Shown piece by piece: positions 54,615-64,000 of a stretch of 64,000 bases of DNA. Every line of letters starts with the position of its first letter. Positions within the stretch are counted from its first letter, which is position 1. The stretch is from Siphonodentalium dalli (lineage: Eukaryota > Mollusca > Scaphopoda > Gadilida > Siphonodentaliidae), in assembly GCA_032622095.1 (NCBI GenBank), contig CP136068.1, positions 3,203,314 to 3,267,313 of the forward strand. Reading direction: 5' to 3'. Made by a program: the position numbers and the translations under genes. The notes under the pieces were generated by a model. The model had not been told where the DNA came from. It worked only from the letters and a program-made list of their open reading frames with translations, and made no database searches.

Positions 54615-55607
54615 GTAAACTCAATGTGTTGTCATGTAAATAGTAAGCTTCTTACTGTATCAGGAGGGGATGGGTGCATTCCAGGAATACCCTCAGGTAA
54701 ACTCAATGTGTTGTCATGTAAATAGTAAGCTTCTTACTGTATCAGGAGGCGGTGGGTGCATTCCAGGAATACTCTCAGGTAAACTCAATGTGTTATCATG
54801 TAAATAGTAAGCTTCTTACTGTATCGGGAGGGGATGGGTGCATTCCAGGAATACCCTCAGGTAAACTCAATGTGTTGTCATGTAAATAGCAGGAGGGGAT
54901 GGGTGCATTCCAGGAATACCCTCAGGTAAACTCAATGTGTCGCCATGTAAATAGCAGGAGGGGATGGGTGCATTCCAGGAATACCCTCAGGTAAACTCAA
55001 TGTGTCGCCATGTAAATAGTAAGCTTCTTACTGTATCAGGAGGGGATGGGTGCATTCCAGGAATACCCTCAGGTAAACTCAATGTGTTATGATGTAAATA
55101 GTAAGCTTCTTTCTGTATCAAGAGGGGATGGGTGCATTCCAGGAATACCCTCAGATAAACTCAATGTGTTGTCATGTAGATAGTAAGCTTCTTACTGTAT
55201 CAGGAGGGGATGGGTGCATTCCAAGAATACCCTCAGGTAAACTCAATGTGTTGTCATGTAAATAGTAAGCTTCTTACTGTATCAGGAGGGGATGGGTGCA
55301 TTCCAGGAATACCCTCAGGTAAACTCAATGTGTTATGATGTAAATAGTAAGCTTCTTTCTGTATCAAGAGGGGATGGGTGCATTCCAGGAATACCCTCAG
55401 ATAAACTCAATGTGTTGTCATGTAGATAGTAAGCTTCTTACTGTATCAGGAGGGGATGGGTGCATTCCAGGAATACCCTCAGGTAAACTCAATGTGTTGT
55501 CATGTAAATAGTAAGCTTCTTCCTGTATCAGGAGGGGGTGGGTGCATTCCAGGAATACCCTCAGGTAAACTCAATGTGTTGTCATGTAAATAGTAAGCTT
55601 CTTCCTG
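54579..55607 (+). repeat. 82-bp array: exon 5 3' end and donor amplified 13-fold
   Basis: Units begin at 54579, 54661, 54743, 54825, 54890, 54955, 55037, 55119, 55201, 55283, 55365, 55447 and 55529 (82 bp; two are 65 bp after a 17-bp deletion). Each contains CAGGAGGGGATGGGTGCATT, CCAGGAATACCCTCAG, the donor GTAAAC (GATAAAC in two) and intronic GTAAATAGTAAGCTTCTTAC. Units 7-9 and 10-12 share private variants, so a three-unit block duplicated later. Confidence 0.95.
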
Positions 55608-55883
55608 GGTATATTCTTTTGAGATGTACTCCCAGTGGGAACAACTATTTGTACATATTTTTATATTATGCAATTATATGTAATCCCGAAGATGCTGAGC
55701 CAACTGCATACATGTACATGTATATGACTTATTATCATTTATGTTGATAAAACTGATGGTATCCAGCATTACTACAAATTTGTCTATTTTATGCACCAAA
55801 GAACCAATCCATATGCATTTAATATGTGGCTAATTATCATACACTAATATTGGATAATACTAACACTTTATGTTTGGACAAGG

Positions 55884-55993
55884 TGTTAGCCCTTACCACT
55901 AATAGTTGGTATGGTCACTACCACATAAACATTAATGTTAGTAGCCCTTACCACTAATAGTTGGTATGGTCACTACCACATAAACATTAATGT
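55884..55993. repeat. 55-bp tandem duplicate
   Basis: AGCCCTTACCACTAATAGTT ... CATAAACATTAATGTTAGT twice in succession. Non-coding, intron 5. Confidence 0.85.
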
Positions 55994-56009
55994 TAGTTCA
56001 CAAATGGAA

Positions 56010-57130
56010 GCTGTCTATCCGTCCGTGGACACAATTTTGTCCGAGCTTTATTCCTATATTTTTGGTAATTTTTTTTTTTAAACTTGGCACAGTTATTTAG
56101 TTCCATGGGAACCTGTGCACCTGCGATTATGACGTCTGTCACCATGGGAACCTGTGCACCTGCGATTATGACATCTGTCACCATGGGAACCTGTGCACCT
56201 GCGATTATGACATCTGTCACCATGAGAACCTGTGCACCTGCGATTATGACGTCTGTCCAACTGATTTTGGTAGAGTTATCCCCCCTATTTCGACTTGGAA
56301 AATGTTTGCAGCATGCAACGGAGATGCTAGTGAAGCGATGCAAATCCTTTATCCCGAGATGGTTGCTATCGGGAAAACCCAATGGCTATCAATAGATATC
56401 ACAGTACTGCATAGACCTTATCACAGCAGTACACGCGGAGCGATGTGGCAATCAGCCACTCAATTAGCCAGCTTCTATTCCTCACTTCACTAAGTGTCAA
56501 CTGAGATAATGCCTTTGTTTGCCCTAAAGGAACGAGGATATATGCTAAAGCAGTGGAACAACATATAAAGCCCATCGATATTGAGGGAGGACCTATTTTG
56601 TGCGGCGCCAAGTCACTTGAGTAATCTCACAGCAGCATACTGTCTTTCGGGTAATTTCCTTCGACCGACTCGGACGATATTATTTATCGCAACCCACCCT
56701 CCCACCCAATGTTTCCTGCTTCCATTTTGGGAGGGGGTACCCCTTGTGCTAACAGTTATGCTTAATGTGTTTCAGGACTAGATATGTGATCGTCGACCAG
56801 GATCCCATGGTTGGCGCTTGGGTGGTACCAAAAAAAGGGCCTTCACCAATGACAAGAAAGCTGGAGGTCCATAAACACTTTTCCGACTACCGACAACCAT
56901 TGCAGGATAAATAATTTTGTCTGAGATTTTATTCCTACATTTTTAGATCAATTGTTTTAAAACTTGGCACAGTTATTTAGTACCGTGGGAACCTGTGCAT
57001 CTGCGTTCATGGCACCTGTCTGACGTTTTTTAGTGGAGTTATCCCCCTTCTTCGGCTTAGAAAGTTTTACAACATGCATAATTTTGTCCAAGCTTTTATT
57101 CCTATATTTTTCGATCAATAGGTTTTTGAT
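56010..57130. mobile_element. Core-repeat remnants with an internal 39-bp array
   Basis: Two diverged core units (about 56025-56310 and 56910-57120) share TTTATTCCTA(T/C)ATTTTT, AACTTGGCACAGTTATTTAG, GGGAACCTGTGCA and GAGTTATCCCCC. In the first, CCATGGGAACCTGTGCACCT GCGATTATGACGTCTGTCA is repeated four times (56101-56257). The DNA between (56310-56910) shows no recognised feature. Confidence 0.65.
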
Positions 57131-57521
57131 TAGAGTTAGGGTAAGGTTACCTGCTGACATAATTTCAGTGCCCAATATATGGTAAAGGCTACTTCATTCG
57201 AATAACATGATGAATATGGGGTATATTCCTAGGTCCCATCAAGGACAGGCCCATCTCTAGTTTAAACTAATTTAACAGTCAGCTATACAAACTAACATTG
57301 GCGAGGAATCAGTGTGTTGGGGGCACTTTGAGTGATTCTATGCCAGTTGTTGGTACTTATATCGACAAAATGTTACCGGGATCACACGTCTTTACTTGCA
57401 AATCAGAACAGAACATGGTGACTCTGCAGTATGTGAAGGCAGAAGATCAGATAAAATTGTCGTTGGATACTTAGCACATGATCTCTATTCACCAGTCACA
57501 AATTATCGTGAACCATCTTAA

Positions 57522-57757
57522 CCCTTTGAGTGTCAGGGGCCGATCTCATCGGCCCTAAACCTACAAAATAAGTCTGTTAAAGAATATAAAAATAAATTAT
57601 TAAAATTTTGAAAAATTGTAAAAAAAAAAGAAAGAATGTTAGGCCAATGCTTTCTCTTATATATGTGAGGCGACCTATGGTCAACTCGCATATATAAGAG
57701 AATGCATTGGCACAGGGTATATGGGTTGATACAAAAATCGACCTGGCACTCAAAGGG
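57522..57757. mobile_element. TTAA-flanked (piggyBac-type) MITE, family B
   Basis: TTAA at 57518-57521 and 57758-57761; ends CCCTTTGAGTGTCAGGGGCC and GACCTGGCACTCAAAGGG, with CCGATCTCATCGG, a spacer and one hairpin. Intron 5. Confidence 0.87.
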
Positions 57758-57944
57758 TTAACTCTTTCGCTGCCACCTGCCACGACAGACGTACCCCCAA
57801 GTGCCACGCATCCTGTACAAATATCCCTTTATTTTAGGTATACATGGGTAATGCATTATATCTCAAGCAGTTTCCAATATAATTAGTTGAAACTTCACAT
57901 GTATATAGACACAGGTATACCCTGTCGAATGCCGCCGTGGACAC

Positions 57945-58365
57945 GCCTACCAAGGTCACGTGACATTGGCGGCCATCTTGGATTTGCCAGTATATGTACA
58001 GTTTGTGTGGGTATGGATGGGTGTGTTGTTTGTTTTCCAATTTTCAACCCAATTATACGATGTCCAACATTAAGGTACACAGGAGTAACCTATATGAACC
58101 CACTTTGGACATAAAATAGGTCACGTGACGTTGGCGTCCATCTTGGATTTATGCAAGTTGCCACCAATTTGTAGCAAAAGGGGATACAATGGTGCACTTT
58201 GTTGAGTTCGTGCTTGAATATTCCCTGATAGCTACAATTCCAAATATAGATATATATATATATATAACACGATACCCATATCTATATATACCTGCAGGGG
58301 GACATATGAGCCTGCTCCGCCCATTATAAGTCACGTGATCTTGACGGCCATCTTGAATTTCAGGA
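57945..58365. repeat. Three copies of a CACGTGAC...GGCCATCTTG motif
   Basis: AGGTCACGTGACATTGGCGG CCATCTTGGATTT (about 57951), AGGTCACGTGACGTTGGCGT CCATCTTGGATTT (about 58117) and AGTCACGTGATCTTGACGGC CATCTTGAATTT (about 58329), spaced about 165-210 bp, are relics of a tandem core-repeat element. (AT)n follows at 58247. Confidence 0.65.
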
Positions 58366-58454
58366 AAATTGGGTTTCACGATGATTTATGTGAATTATAT
58401 TGGACACCCGGTAGTTTTACTGGTACCCGCCACAAAAAAAATATTTGCGTTTAA

Positions 58455-58688
58455 CCCTTTGAGTACCAGGTCGATTTGTGTATCAACCCATAAACCCTGT
58501 GCCAATGCATTCTCTTATATATGCGAGTCGACCATAGGTCGCCTCGCATATATAAGAGAATGCATTGGCCCCTGATTGGCCTAACATTTTTTTTTCTTTT
58601 TTTTCTTCACAATTTTAATAATTTATTCTTATATTCTTTAACAGACTTATTGTGTAGGTTTAGTTATCGGCCCCTGGCACTCAAAGGG
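58455..58688. mobile_element. TTAA-flanked (piggyBac-type) MITE, family B
   Basis: TTAA at 58451-58454 and 58689-58692; ends CCCTTTGAGTACCAGGTCG and GGCCCCTGGCACTCAAAGGG. A second TIR end (CGGCCCCTGGCACTCAAATG GTTAA) follows immediately to 58729, so the right end is duplicated or belongs to an older copy. 53 bp upstream of exon 6. Confidence 0.83.
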
Positions 58689-58781
58689 TTAATGAATGAT
58701 GAGATCGGCCCCTGGCACTCAAATGGTTAACGAACCACGTGATGAGAGTAGATTTACTGTATGTACATTTCTTCATTGAAG

Positions 58782-58859
58782 GTTGAATCAGCCCGACTCT
58801 ACACCAAGTATTCAGCAAGATTCAGTTCAGTTTCACGGATTCCATTCTATGTTGAAAAG
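58782..58859 (+). CDS. HACL1 exon 6 (residues 121-146)
   Basis: After CATTGAAG, before GTGAGG; 26 codons, phase 0 both sides. Encodes VESARLYTKYSARFSSVSRI and PFYVEK, matching VEACRLYTKFSARP..I..IPF..EK. The acceptor's pyrimidine tract is weak (TTTCTTCATTGAAG). Its last 22 bases and donor are copied repeatedly into the following array. Confidence 0.95.
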
Positions 58860-58869
58860 GTGAGGCCAT

Positions 58870-60745
58870 AGAAACAATGTTAACAACCCATAGAGCGCCC
58901 CACATAGAGGCGAGCAGATGTTAACAACCCATAGAGACCCCCACATAGAGGGGAGCAGATGTTAACAACCCATAGGGAGCCCCACTTTGAGGGCAGCAGA
59001 TGTTAACAACCCATATAGAGCCCCACATAGAGGGGAGCAGATGTTAACAACCCATAGAGAGCCCCACATAGAGGGGAGCACATGTTAACAACCCATAGAG
59101 ACCCCCACATAGAGGGCAGCAGATGTTAACAACCCATAGAGAGCCCCACATAGAGGGGAACAGATGTTAACAACCCATAGAGAGCCCCACATAGAGGGGA
59201 GCAGATGTTAACAACCCATAGAGACCCCCACATAGAGGGGAGCAGATGTTAACAACCCATAGGGAGCCCCACATAGAGGGGAGCAGATGTTAACAACCCA
59301 TAGAGAGCCCCACATAGAGGGGAGCAGATGTTAACAACCCATAGGGAGCCCCACATAGAGGGGAGCAGATGTTAACAACCCATAGGGAGCCCCACATAGA
59401 GGGGAGCAGATGTTAACAACACATAGGGAGCCCCACATAGAGGGGAGCAGATGTTAACAACCCATAGGGAGCCCCACATAGAGGGGAGCAGATGTTAACA
59501 ACACATAGGGAGCCCCACATAGAGGGGAGCAGATGTTAACAACACATAGGGAGCCCCACACAGAGGGGAGCAGATGTTAACAACACGTAGAGACCCCACA
59601 TAGAGGGGAGCAGATGTTAACAACACATAGAGAGCCCCACATATAGGGGAGCAGATGATTTTCCATAGTTCATGGCTTCATGCTGTCATCTGTATGAGGT
59701 TCCCTGTGGGATTCCATTCTATGTTGAAAAGGTGAGGCCATAGAAGCAATGTTAACAACCCATAGAGAGCCCCACATAGAGGGGAGCAGATGATTTTCCA
59801 TAGTTCATGGCTTCATGCTGTCATCTGTATGAGGTTCCCTGTGGGATTCCATTCTATGTTGAAAATGTGAGGCCATAGAAACAATGTTGACAACCCATAG
59901 AGAGCCCCACATAGAGGGCAGCAGATGTTAACAACCCATAGAGAGCTACACATAGAGGGGAGCAGATGATTTTCCATAGTTCATGGCTTCATGCTGTCGT
60001 CTGTATGGGGTTCCCTGTGGGATTCCATTCTATGTTGAAAAGGTGAGGCCATAGAAACAATGTTAACAACCCATAGAGAGCCCCACAGAGGCGAGCAGAT
60101 GATTTTCCATAGTTCATGGCTTCATGTTGTCATCTGTATGAGGTTCCCTGTGGGATTCCATTCTATGTTGAAAATGTGAGGCCATAGAAACAATTTTAAC
60201 AACCCATAGAGAGCCCCACATAGAGGGGAGCAGATGTTAACAACCCATAGGGAGCCCCACATAGAGGGGAGCAGATGTTAACAACCCATAGAGAGCCCCA
60301 CATAGAGGCGAGCAGATGTTAACAACCCATAGAGACCCCCACATAGAGGGGAGCAGATGTTAACAACCCATAGGGAGCCCCACATAGAGGGCAGCAGATG
60401 TTAACAACCCATAGGGAGCCCCACATAGAGGCGACCAGATATTAACAACCCATAGGGAGCCCCACATAGAGGGGAGCAGATGATTTTCCATAGTTCATGG
60501 CTTCATGCTGTCATCTGTATGAGGTTCCCTGTGGGATTCCATTCTATTTTGAAAATGTGATGCCATAGAAACAATGTTAACAATCCATAGAGAGCCCCAC
60601 ATAGAGGCGACCAGATATTAACAACCCATAGGGAGCCCCACATAGAGGGGAGCAGATGATTTTCCATAGTTCATGGCTTCATGCTGTCATCTGTATGAGG
60701 TTCCCTGTGGGATTCCATTCTATGTTGAATATATGATGCCATAGA
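58870..60745 (+). repeat. 41-bp array with exon 6-end copies, intron 6
   Basis: The main unit is AGATGTTAACAACCCATAGA plus GAGCCCCACATAGAGGGGAGC, over 25 copies. Interspersed is a longer block: GATTTTCCATAGTTCATGGC, TTCATGCTGTCATCTGTATG, AGGTTCCCTGTGG, then the exon 6 end ATTCCATTCTATGTTGAAAA(G) and its donor. The exon-like copies lie at about 59710, 59846, 60022, 60155, 60536 and 60712. The AGCCCCACA..GAGCAGATG unit matches the module in the family C MITEs. Confidence 0.93.
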
Positions 60746-61116
60746 AACAATTATCCGATTTGATGATCCCCATATCATTTGCGTTCAATAACCGTTTTTT
60801 CTTGGCAGTATGGAATGTGAGCAAGTGTGGTTTACAACTTCCATATATGGTGATTCCTAATTCATATTCCCCAACAAATGTCTGGAATAGATGCGAATAT
60901 TTTGATTGCGACTGTACTAGTGAAATGCAATATACAGCTTGACGTCCCTAATTTTCATGCCAAAATGTTGGGATACATCACCAGGCCACATACAAAACGG
61001 AACCGTGATCAGAAAATATAGAGTTACAAACCTTAGACATGGGGTACCCCCTGTTTTTGCAATATTGCTCATTTGGCCGGGTAATTCGCATAATTGCATG
61101 TTTGGCACAAAAAGAG
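60746..61116. other. Unrecognised intronic DNA
   Basis: No repeat, element end or exon-like frame was identified. The short ORFs on both strands have no family resemblance. Confidence 0.4.
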
Positions 61117-61815
61117 TTAATTGTAAAGGTAACTAATCGATTATTACATGGGCCGATTCAGCTTTTTAGTGAAGCTAACTAATCAATTATTACAGGGTCC
61201 TATTCAGCTCTATAGCTAAGGTAACTAATCGAATATTACATGGGCCGATTCAGCTCTATAGCTAAGGTAACTAATCGATTATTACATGGGCCGATTCACC
61301 TCTATAGCTAAGGTAACTAATCGATTATTACATGGGCCGATTCACCTCTATTAGCTAAGGTAACTAATCGATTATTACATGGGCCGATTCAGCTTTATAG
61401 CTAAGGTAACTAATTGATTATTACATGGACCGATTCAGCTCTATAGCTAAGGTAACTAATCGATTATTACATGGGCCTATTCAGCTCTATAGCTAAGGTA
61501 ACTAATCAATTATTACATGGACCGATTCACCTCTATAGCTAAGGTAACTAATCGATTATTACATTGGCCTATTCAGCTATATAGCTAAGGTAACTAATCG
61601 ATTATTACATGGGCCTATTCAGCTCTATAGCTAAGGTAACTAATCAATTATTACATGGACCGATTCAGCTCTATAGCTAAGGTAACTAATCTATTATTAC
61701 ATGGGTCTATTCAGCTCTATAGCTAAGGTAACTAATCGATTATTACATGGGCCGATTCAGCTCTATAGCTAAGGTAACTAATCGATTATTACATTGGCCT
61801 ATTCAGCTCTATATC
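61117..61815. repeat. 46-bp minisatellite in intron 6, about 15 units
   Basis: The unit TAAGGTAACTAATCGATTAT plus TACATGGGCCGATTCAGCTCTATAGC, with ATCAATTAT and GGCCTATTC variants in about every third unit. Each unit carries an AAGGTAACT donor-like word and a CTAAT branch-like word, but no exon sequence. Confidence 0.92.
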
Positions 61816-62193
61816 GCAGGTAACTGACCGAGAAGAGTTGGATATTTAACTAACATTCTCGAACCAATGTTTTATTCATGAAAATAGAAAAAATGTGCTG
61901 ATTAAATGTGCAAGGAGATGTTTGATTACATTTTTAATGACAAATGCTTGGAAATTCCAGTTTGATACAGTTAACTTTAGGTGATCTCTAAATTTCGGAT
62001 AGAAAATCAAACAATGCTGAGACGTATTGTTATGTTCTATTCGTTGATAGATGAAAGTTCCAGTGTTTGGGGCCTTTTATGCAAATGTGTTTCTGTTCAT
62101 CAAACATTTCCTTGTTTATATTTATGATATTTACCTGCATTAACCTTGCTTTAGCTAGTGATGGATATAATTACTTTCATTTATACCCCTCAG

Positions 62194-62288
62194 GCCATCA
62201 GAGAGAGTACATATGGACGACCTGGAGCATGTTATTTGGACTTCCCAGCAGATATGATAACAGCTTCAGTATCCTCAGATACAATAAT
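62194..62288 (+). CDS. HACL1 exon 7 (residues 147-177 plus two bases)
   Basis: After TACCCCTCAG, before GTGAGT; 95 bases, leaving in phase 2. Encodes AIRESTYGRPGACYLDFPAD, then MITASVSSDTI. A.R...YGRPGACY.D.P.D is the C-terminal end of the TPP N domain, followed by the variable linker. The next exon was not found before 64000. Confidence 0.95.
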
Positions 62289-62955
62289 GTGAGTTTCTTA
62301 GGCCAAAACTAAAACAAAACATTGTTTTCCCTGACTCAACCTACCCTAAAAAAACCTCCCTACTCAAAATATTTTATTGGTTTCCGAGAGAATATTTTAA
62401 ATTTTTTTAATCAAGATGATAAACACAGGAGCAGATTAATTAAACCTTTTTATTTTCAAAAGTTCATTTATATTACCACGGACCTATCTACTATTACTTA
62501 CAAATATAAACCTGCTTACTCATGTACTTAACTCTAAATTTAAAAATTAACACTTTTGATACCTCGCAGCCTACGAATACATTCTGAATTTCAAAATTGT
62601 TAAAACCCACTGTCCACGGTCCCATCTTTATCTTACACTGCCGGTATATGTCAATCATGATACTGAAGCTTATTAAAACTTTAATGACACCCATGCATTT
62701 AATTATGATGGTGCATGATTCTACGATACTGGTACGCATACGCTTGTCTTATAATATGCTCTTATTTCAAAACACAAAGCATTTGTCTATTATGCTCCTA
62801 TTGATTTATTTGACTTCTAAATTATTCATGTGGCCCTTCAGAATGTGTACCTAGATTTATTACACACCTTTGTCCATGTTACCGAAGACAGGTTTACCCC
62901 TGCATTCTATGGTGTTCCCAACCCCCTCCATCTCTATCTACAACTTAATAACTGA
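62289..62955. other. Unrecognised intronic DNA
   Basis: Start of HACL1 intron 7. Short ORFs on both strands without family features; no continuation of the lyase (expected central-domain motifs such as GKGAAYA) was seen. Confidence 0.45.
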
Positions 62956-62959
62956 TCCT

Positions 62960-64000
62960 TTTTATACGCCCTTTTGAAAAAAAGGCCGTATTATAGTATT
63001 GGTCTGTCCGTCCGGGCGTCCGTCCGTCCGCGTCCGTTAACCTGTTGTCCGGATGATAACTTTAGTTAGAGTGAACCAAAATTAGTAAACTTTGGTATGT
63101 GGGTTTATTAGCTGAAAAGTAAGTTCAAGTTAGAATTTGGGTTCCGCCCGCCAATTTTCACCGAAGTTATGCCCCTTATTTAACGTTTTTTGACTTAGAA
63201 AATCCTTGAAATTTGTTGTCCGGATGATAACTTTAGTATAGTTTATCGGAATGAATCCAAATTTGGTATATTACTTTCTCCCACCAAAACACAGGTCAAG
63301 TTCGAACTTGGGTTCTGTCCAACCATTTTTGGCAGAGTTATGCCCCTTTTTCGACTCAGAAAATTCAGTTTTTCTTATGTTTTTTGGTTTCCGGATGATA
63401 ACTCGATTTTGGAATGTTTATACGAAAAACCCGTTTTTTTGTGGATTACATATATCAAAATACAGCTCAAGTCCGAATTTCGTTTTAATCCGATAATTTT
63501 TGCGAGAGTTATGGCCCCTTTTTTTTACGTAATTTGACTTAGAAAATCCCTGAAATTTGTTGTCCGGATGATAACTTTAGTTAGAGTGAACCGATTTCAA
63601 TCAAATTTGGTATGTGGGTTTATTAGGAGAAAAGACAGCTCAAGTTCGAATTTGGGTTCCGTCCGCCAATTTTCACCGGAGTTATGCCCCTTATTTGACG
63701 TAATTTGACTTAGAAAATCCCTGAAATTTGTTGTCCGGATGATAACTTTACTAGAGTTTATCGGATTCAATGATAATTTGGTATATTCCTTTCTCCCACC
63801 AAAACACAGGTCAAGTTCGAATTTGGGTTCCGTCCGCCAATTTTCACCGGAGTTATGCCCCTTATTTGACGTAATTTGACTTAGAAAATCCCTGAAATTT
63901 GTTGTCCGGATGATAACTTTACTAGAGTTTATCGGATTCAATGATAATTTGGTATATTCCTTTCTCCCATCAAAACACAGGTCAAGTTCAAATTTGAGTT
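62960..64000 (+). mobile_element. Core-repeat element, about 6 units of about 170 bp, cut by the window edge
   Basis: The head TATACGCCCTTTTGAAAAAA AGGCCGTATTATAG and a GTCCGTCCG microsatellite are followed by units with GTTGTCCGGATGATAACTTT, AGTTTATCGGA, AATTTGGTATAT, CAGGTCAAGTTCGAATTTGG, GTTCCGTCCGCCAATTTTCA and GAGTTATGCCCCTTATTTGA. The last two units are almost identical (recent duplication). The microsatellite sits at the opposite end relative to the core compared with 20080. Confidence 0.75.

Larger units (their letters stand above)
31479..64000 (+). other. HACL1 gene (5' part, runs off the right edge)
   Basis: Seven coding exons with GT-AG borders join in frame to 177 residues plus 2 bases and match the N-terminal third of animal 2-hydroxyacyl-CoA lyase 1 (about 580 residues). 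The known enzyme is a peroxisomal homotetramer using thiamine diphosphate and Mg2+ to cleave 2-hydroxy-3-methylacyl-CoAs (e.g. from phytanate) into formyl-CoA and an aldehyde one carbon shorter. The part seen is the TPP-binding N (PYR) domain, including the cofactor-activating Glu53 in the RNEQ motif. The central and PP domains and the C-terminal peroxisomal signal must lie beyond 64000. Introns are 10546, 4418, 701, 7111, 4167 and 3334 bp, filled with repeats. No stop or frameshift interrupts the joined exons, so the gene looks functional as far as it goes. Confidence 0.93.

Noticed and set aside
56101-56257. TDVIIAGAQVPMV peptide repeat as a secreted repeat protein
   Set aside because: A 39-bp tandem repeat within a non-coding core-repeat element; open frame is a by-product of unit length.
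54579-61815. CRISPR-like regular arrays
   Set aside because: Units are head-to-tail without unique spacers of constant length and lie in introns of a eukaryotic gene; they are minisatellites.

Overview
The window is eukaryotic and intron-rich, most likely from a bivalve mollusc. The evidence is one gene whose conserved coding sequence is split into small GT-AG exons, a very dense load of short interspersed elements, and tandem core-repeat elements carrying GGGCCATAACTC and ACAG/ACGG microsatellite motifs, which I know from bivalve genomes. The species call is inference; the eukaryotic call is not in doubt.

Only one host gene can be read with confidence: the 5' third of HACL1 (2-hydroxyacyl-CoA lyase, peroxisomal alpha-oxidation, thiamine-diphosphate dependent) on the + strand. 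Seven coding exons lie at 31479-31538, 42085-42189, 46608-46648, 47350-47430, 54542-54614, 58782-58859 and 62194-62288. They join in frame into 177 residues plus two bases, covering the TPP-binding N domain, and the gene runs off the right edge. Three of its exon borders (acceptor of exon 2, donors of exons 5 and 6) have been copied into tandem repeats, which is the most unusual feature of the window.

Layout. 1-30.9 kb: no convincing gene, but a mosaic of non-autonomous DNA elements. The families are TA-flanked palindromic MITEs, TTAA-flanked piggyBac-type MITEs with two internal hairpins, TA-flanked CCCTGCTGG elements rich in CCGCGG, and hAT-type elements with 8-bp target duplications. There are also foldback elements, one tRNA-derived SINE and several minisatellites, often nested two to four deep. 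30.9-31.3 kb: a broken LINE reverse transcriptase. 31.48 kb: HACL1 exon 1. 31.5-42 kb (intron 1): a THAP zinc-finger fragment, a minus-strand LINE split by a 2-kb core-repeat element, and a 2-kb core-repeat block. 42-64 kb: HACL1 exons 2-7, whose introns hold minisatellites, two hAT elements with clear target duplications, piggyBac-type MITEs and a 4.7-kb inverted-repeat-bounded block.

Nested insertions and paralogous empty sites let the target duplications and element borders be read directly from this sequence. No CRISPR, operon, true tRNA, rRNA or virus-derived gene was recognised.
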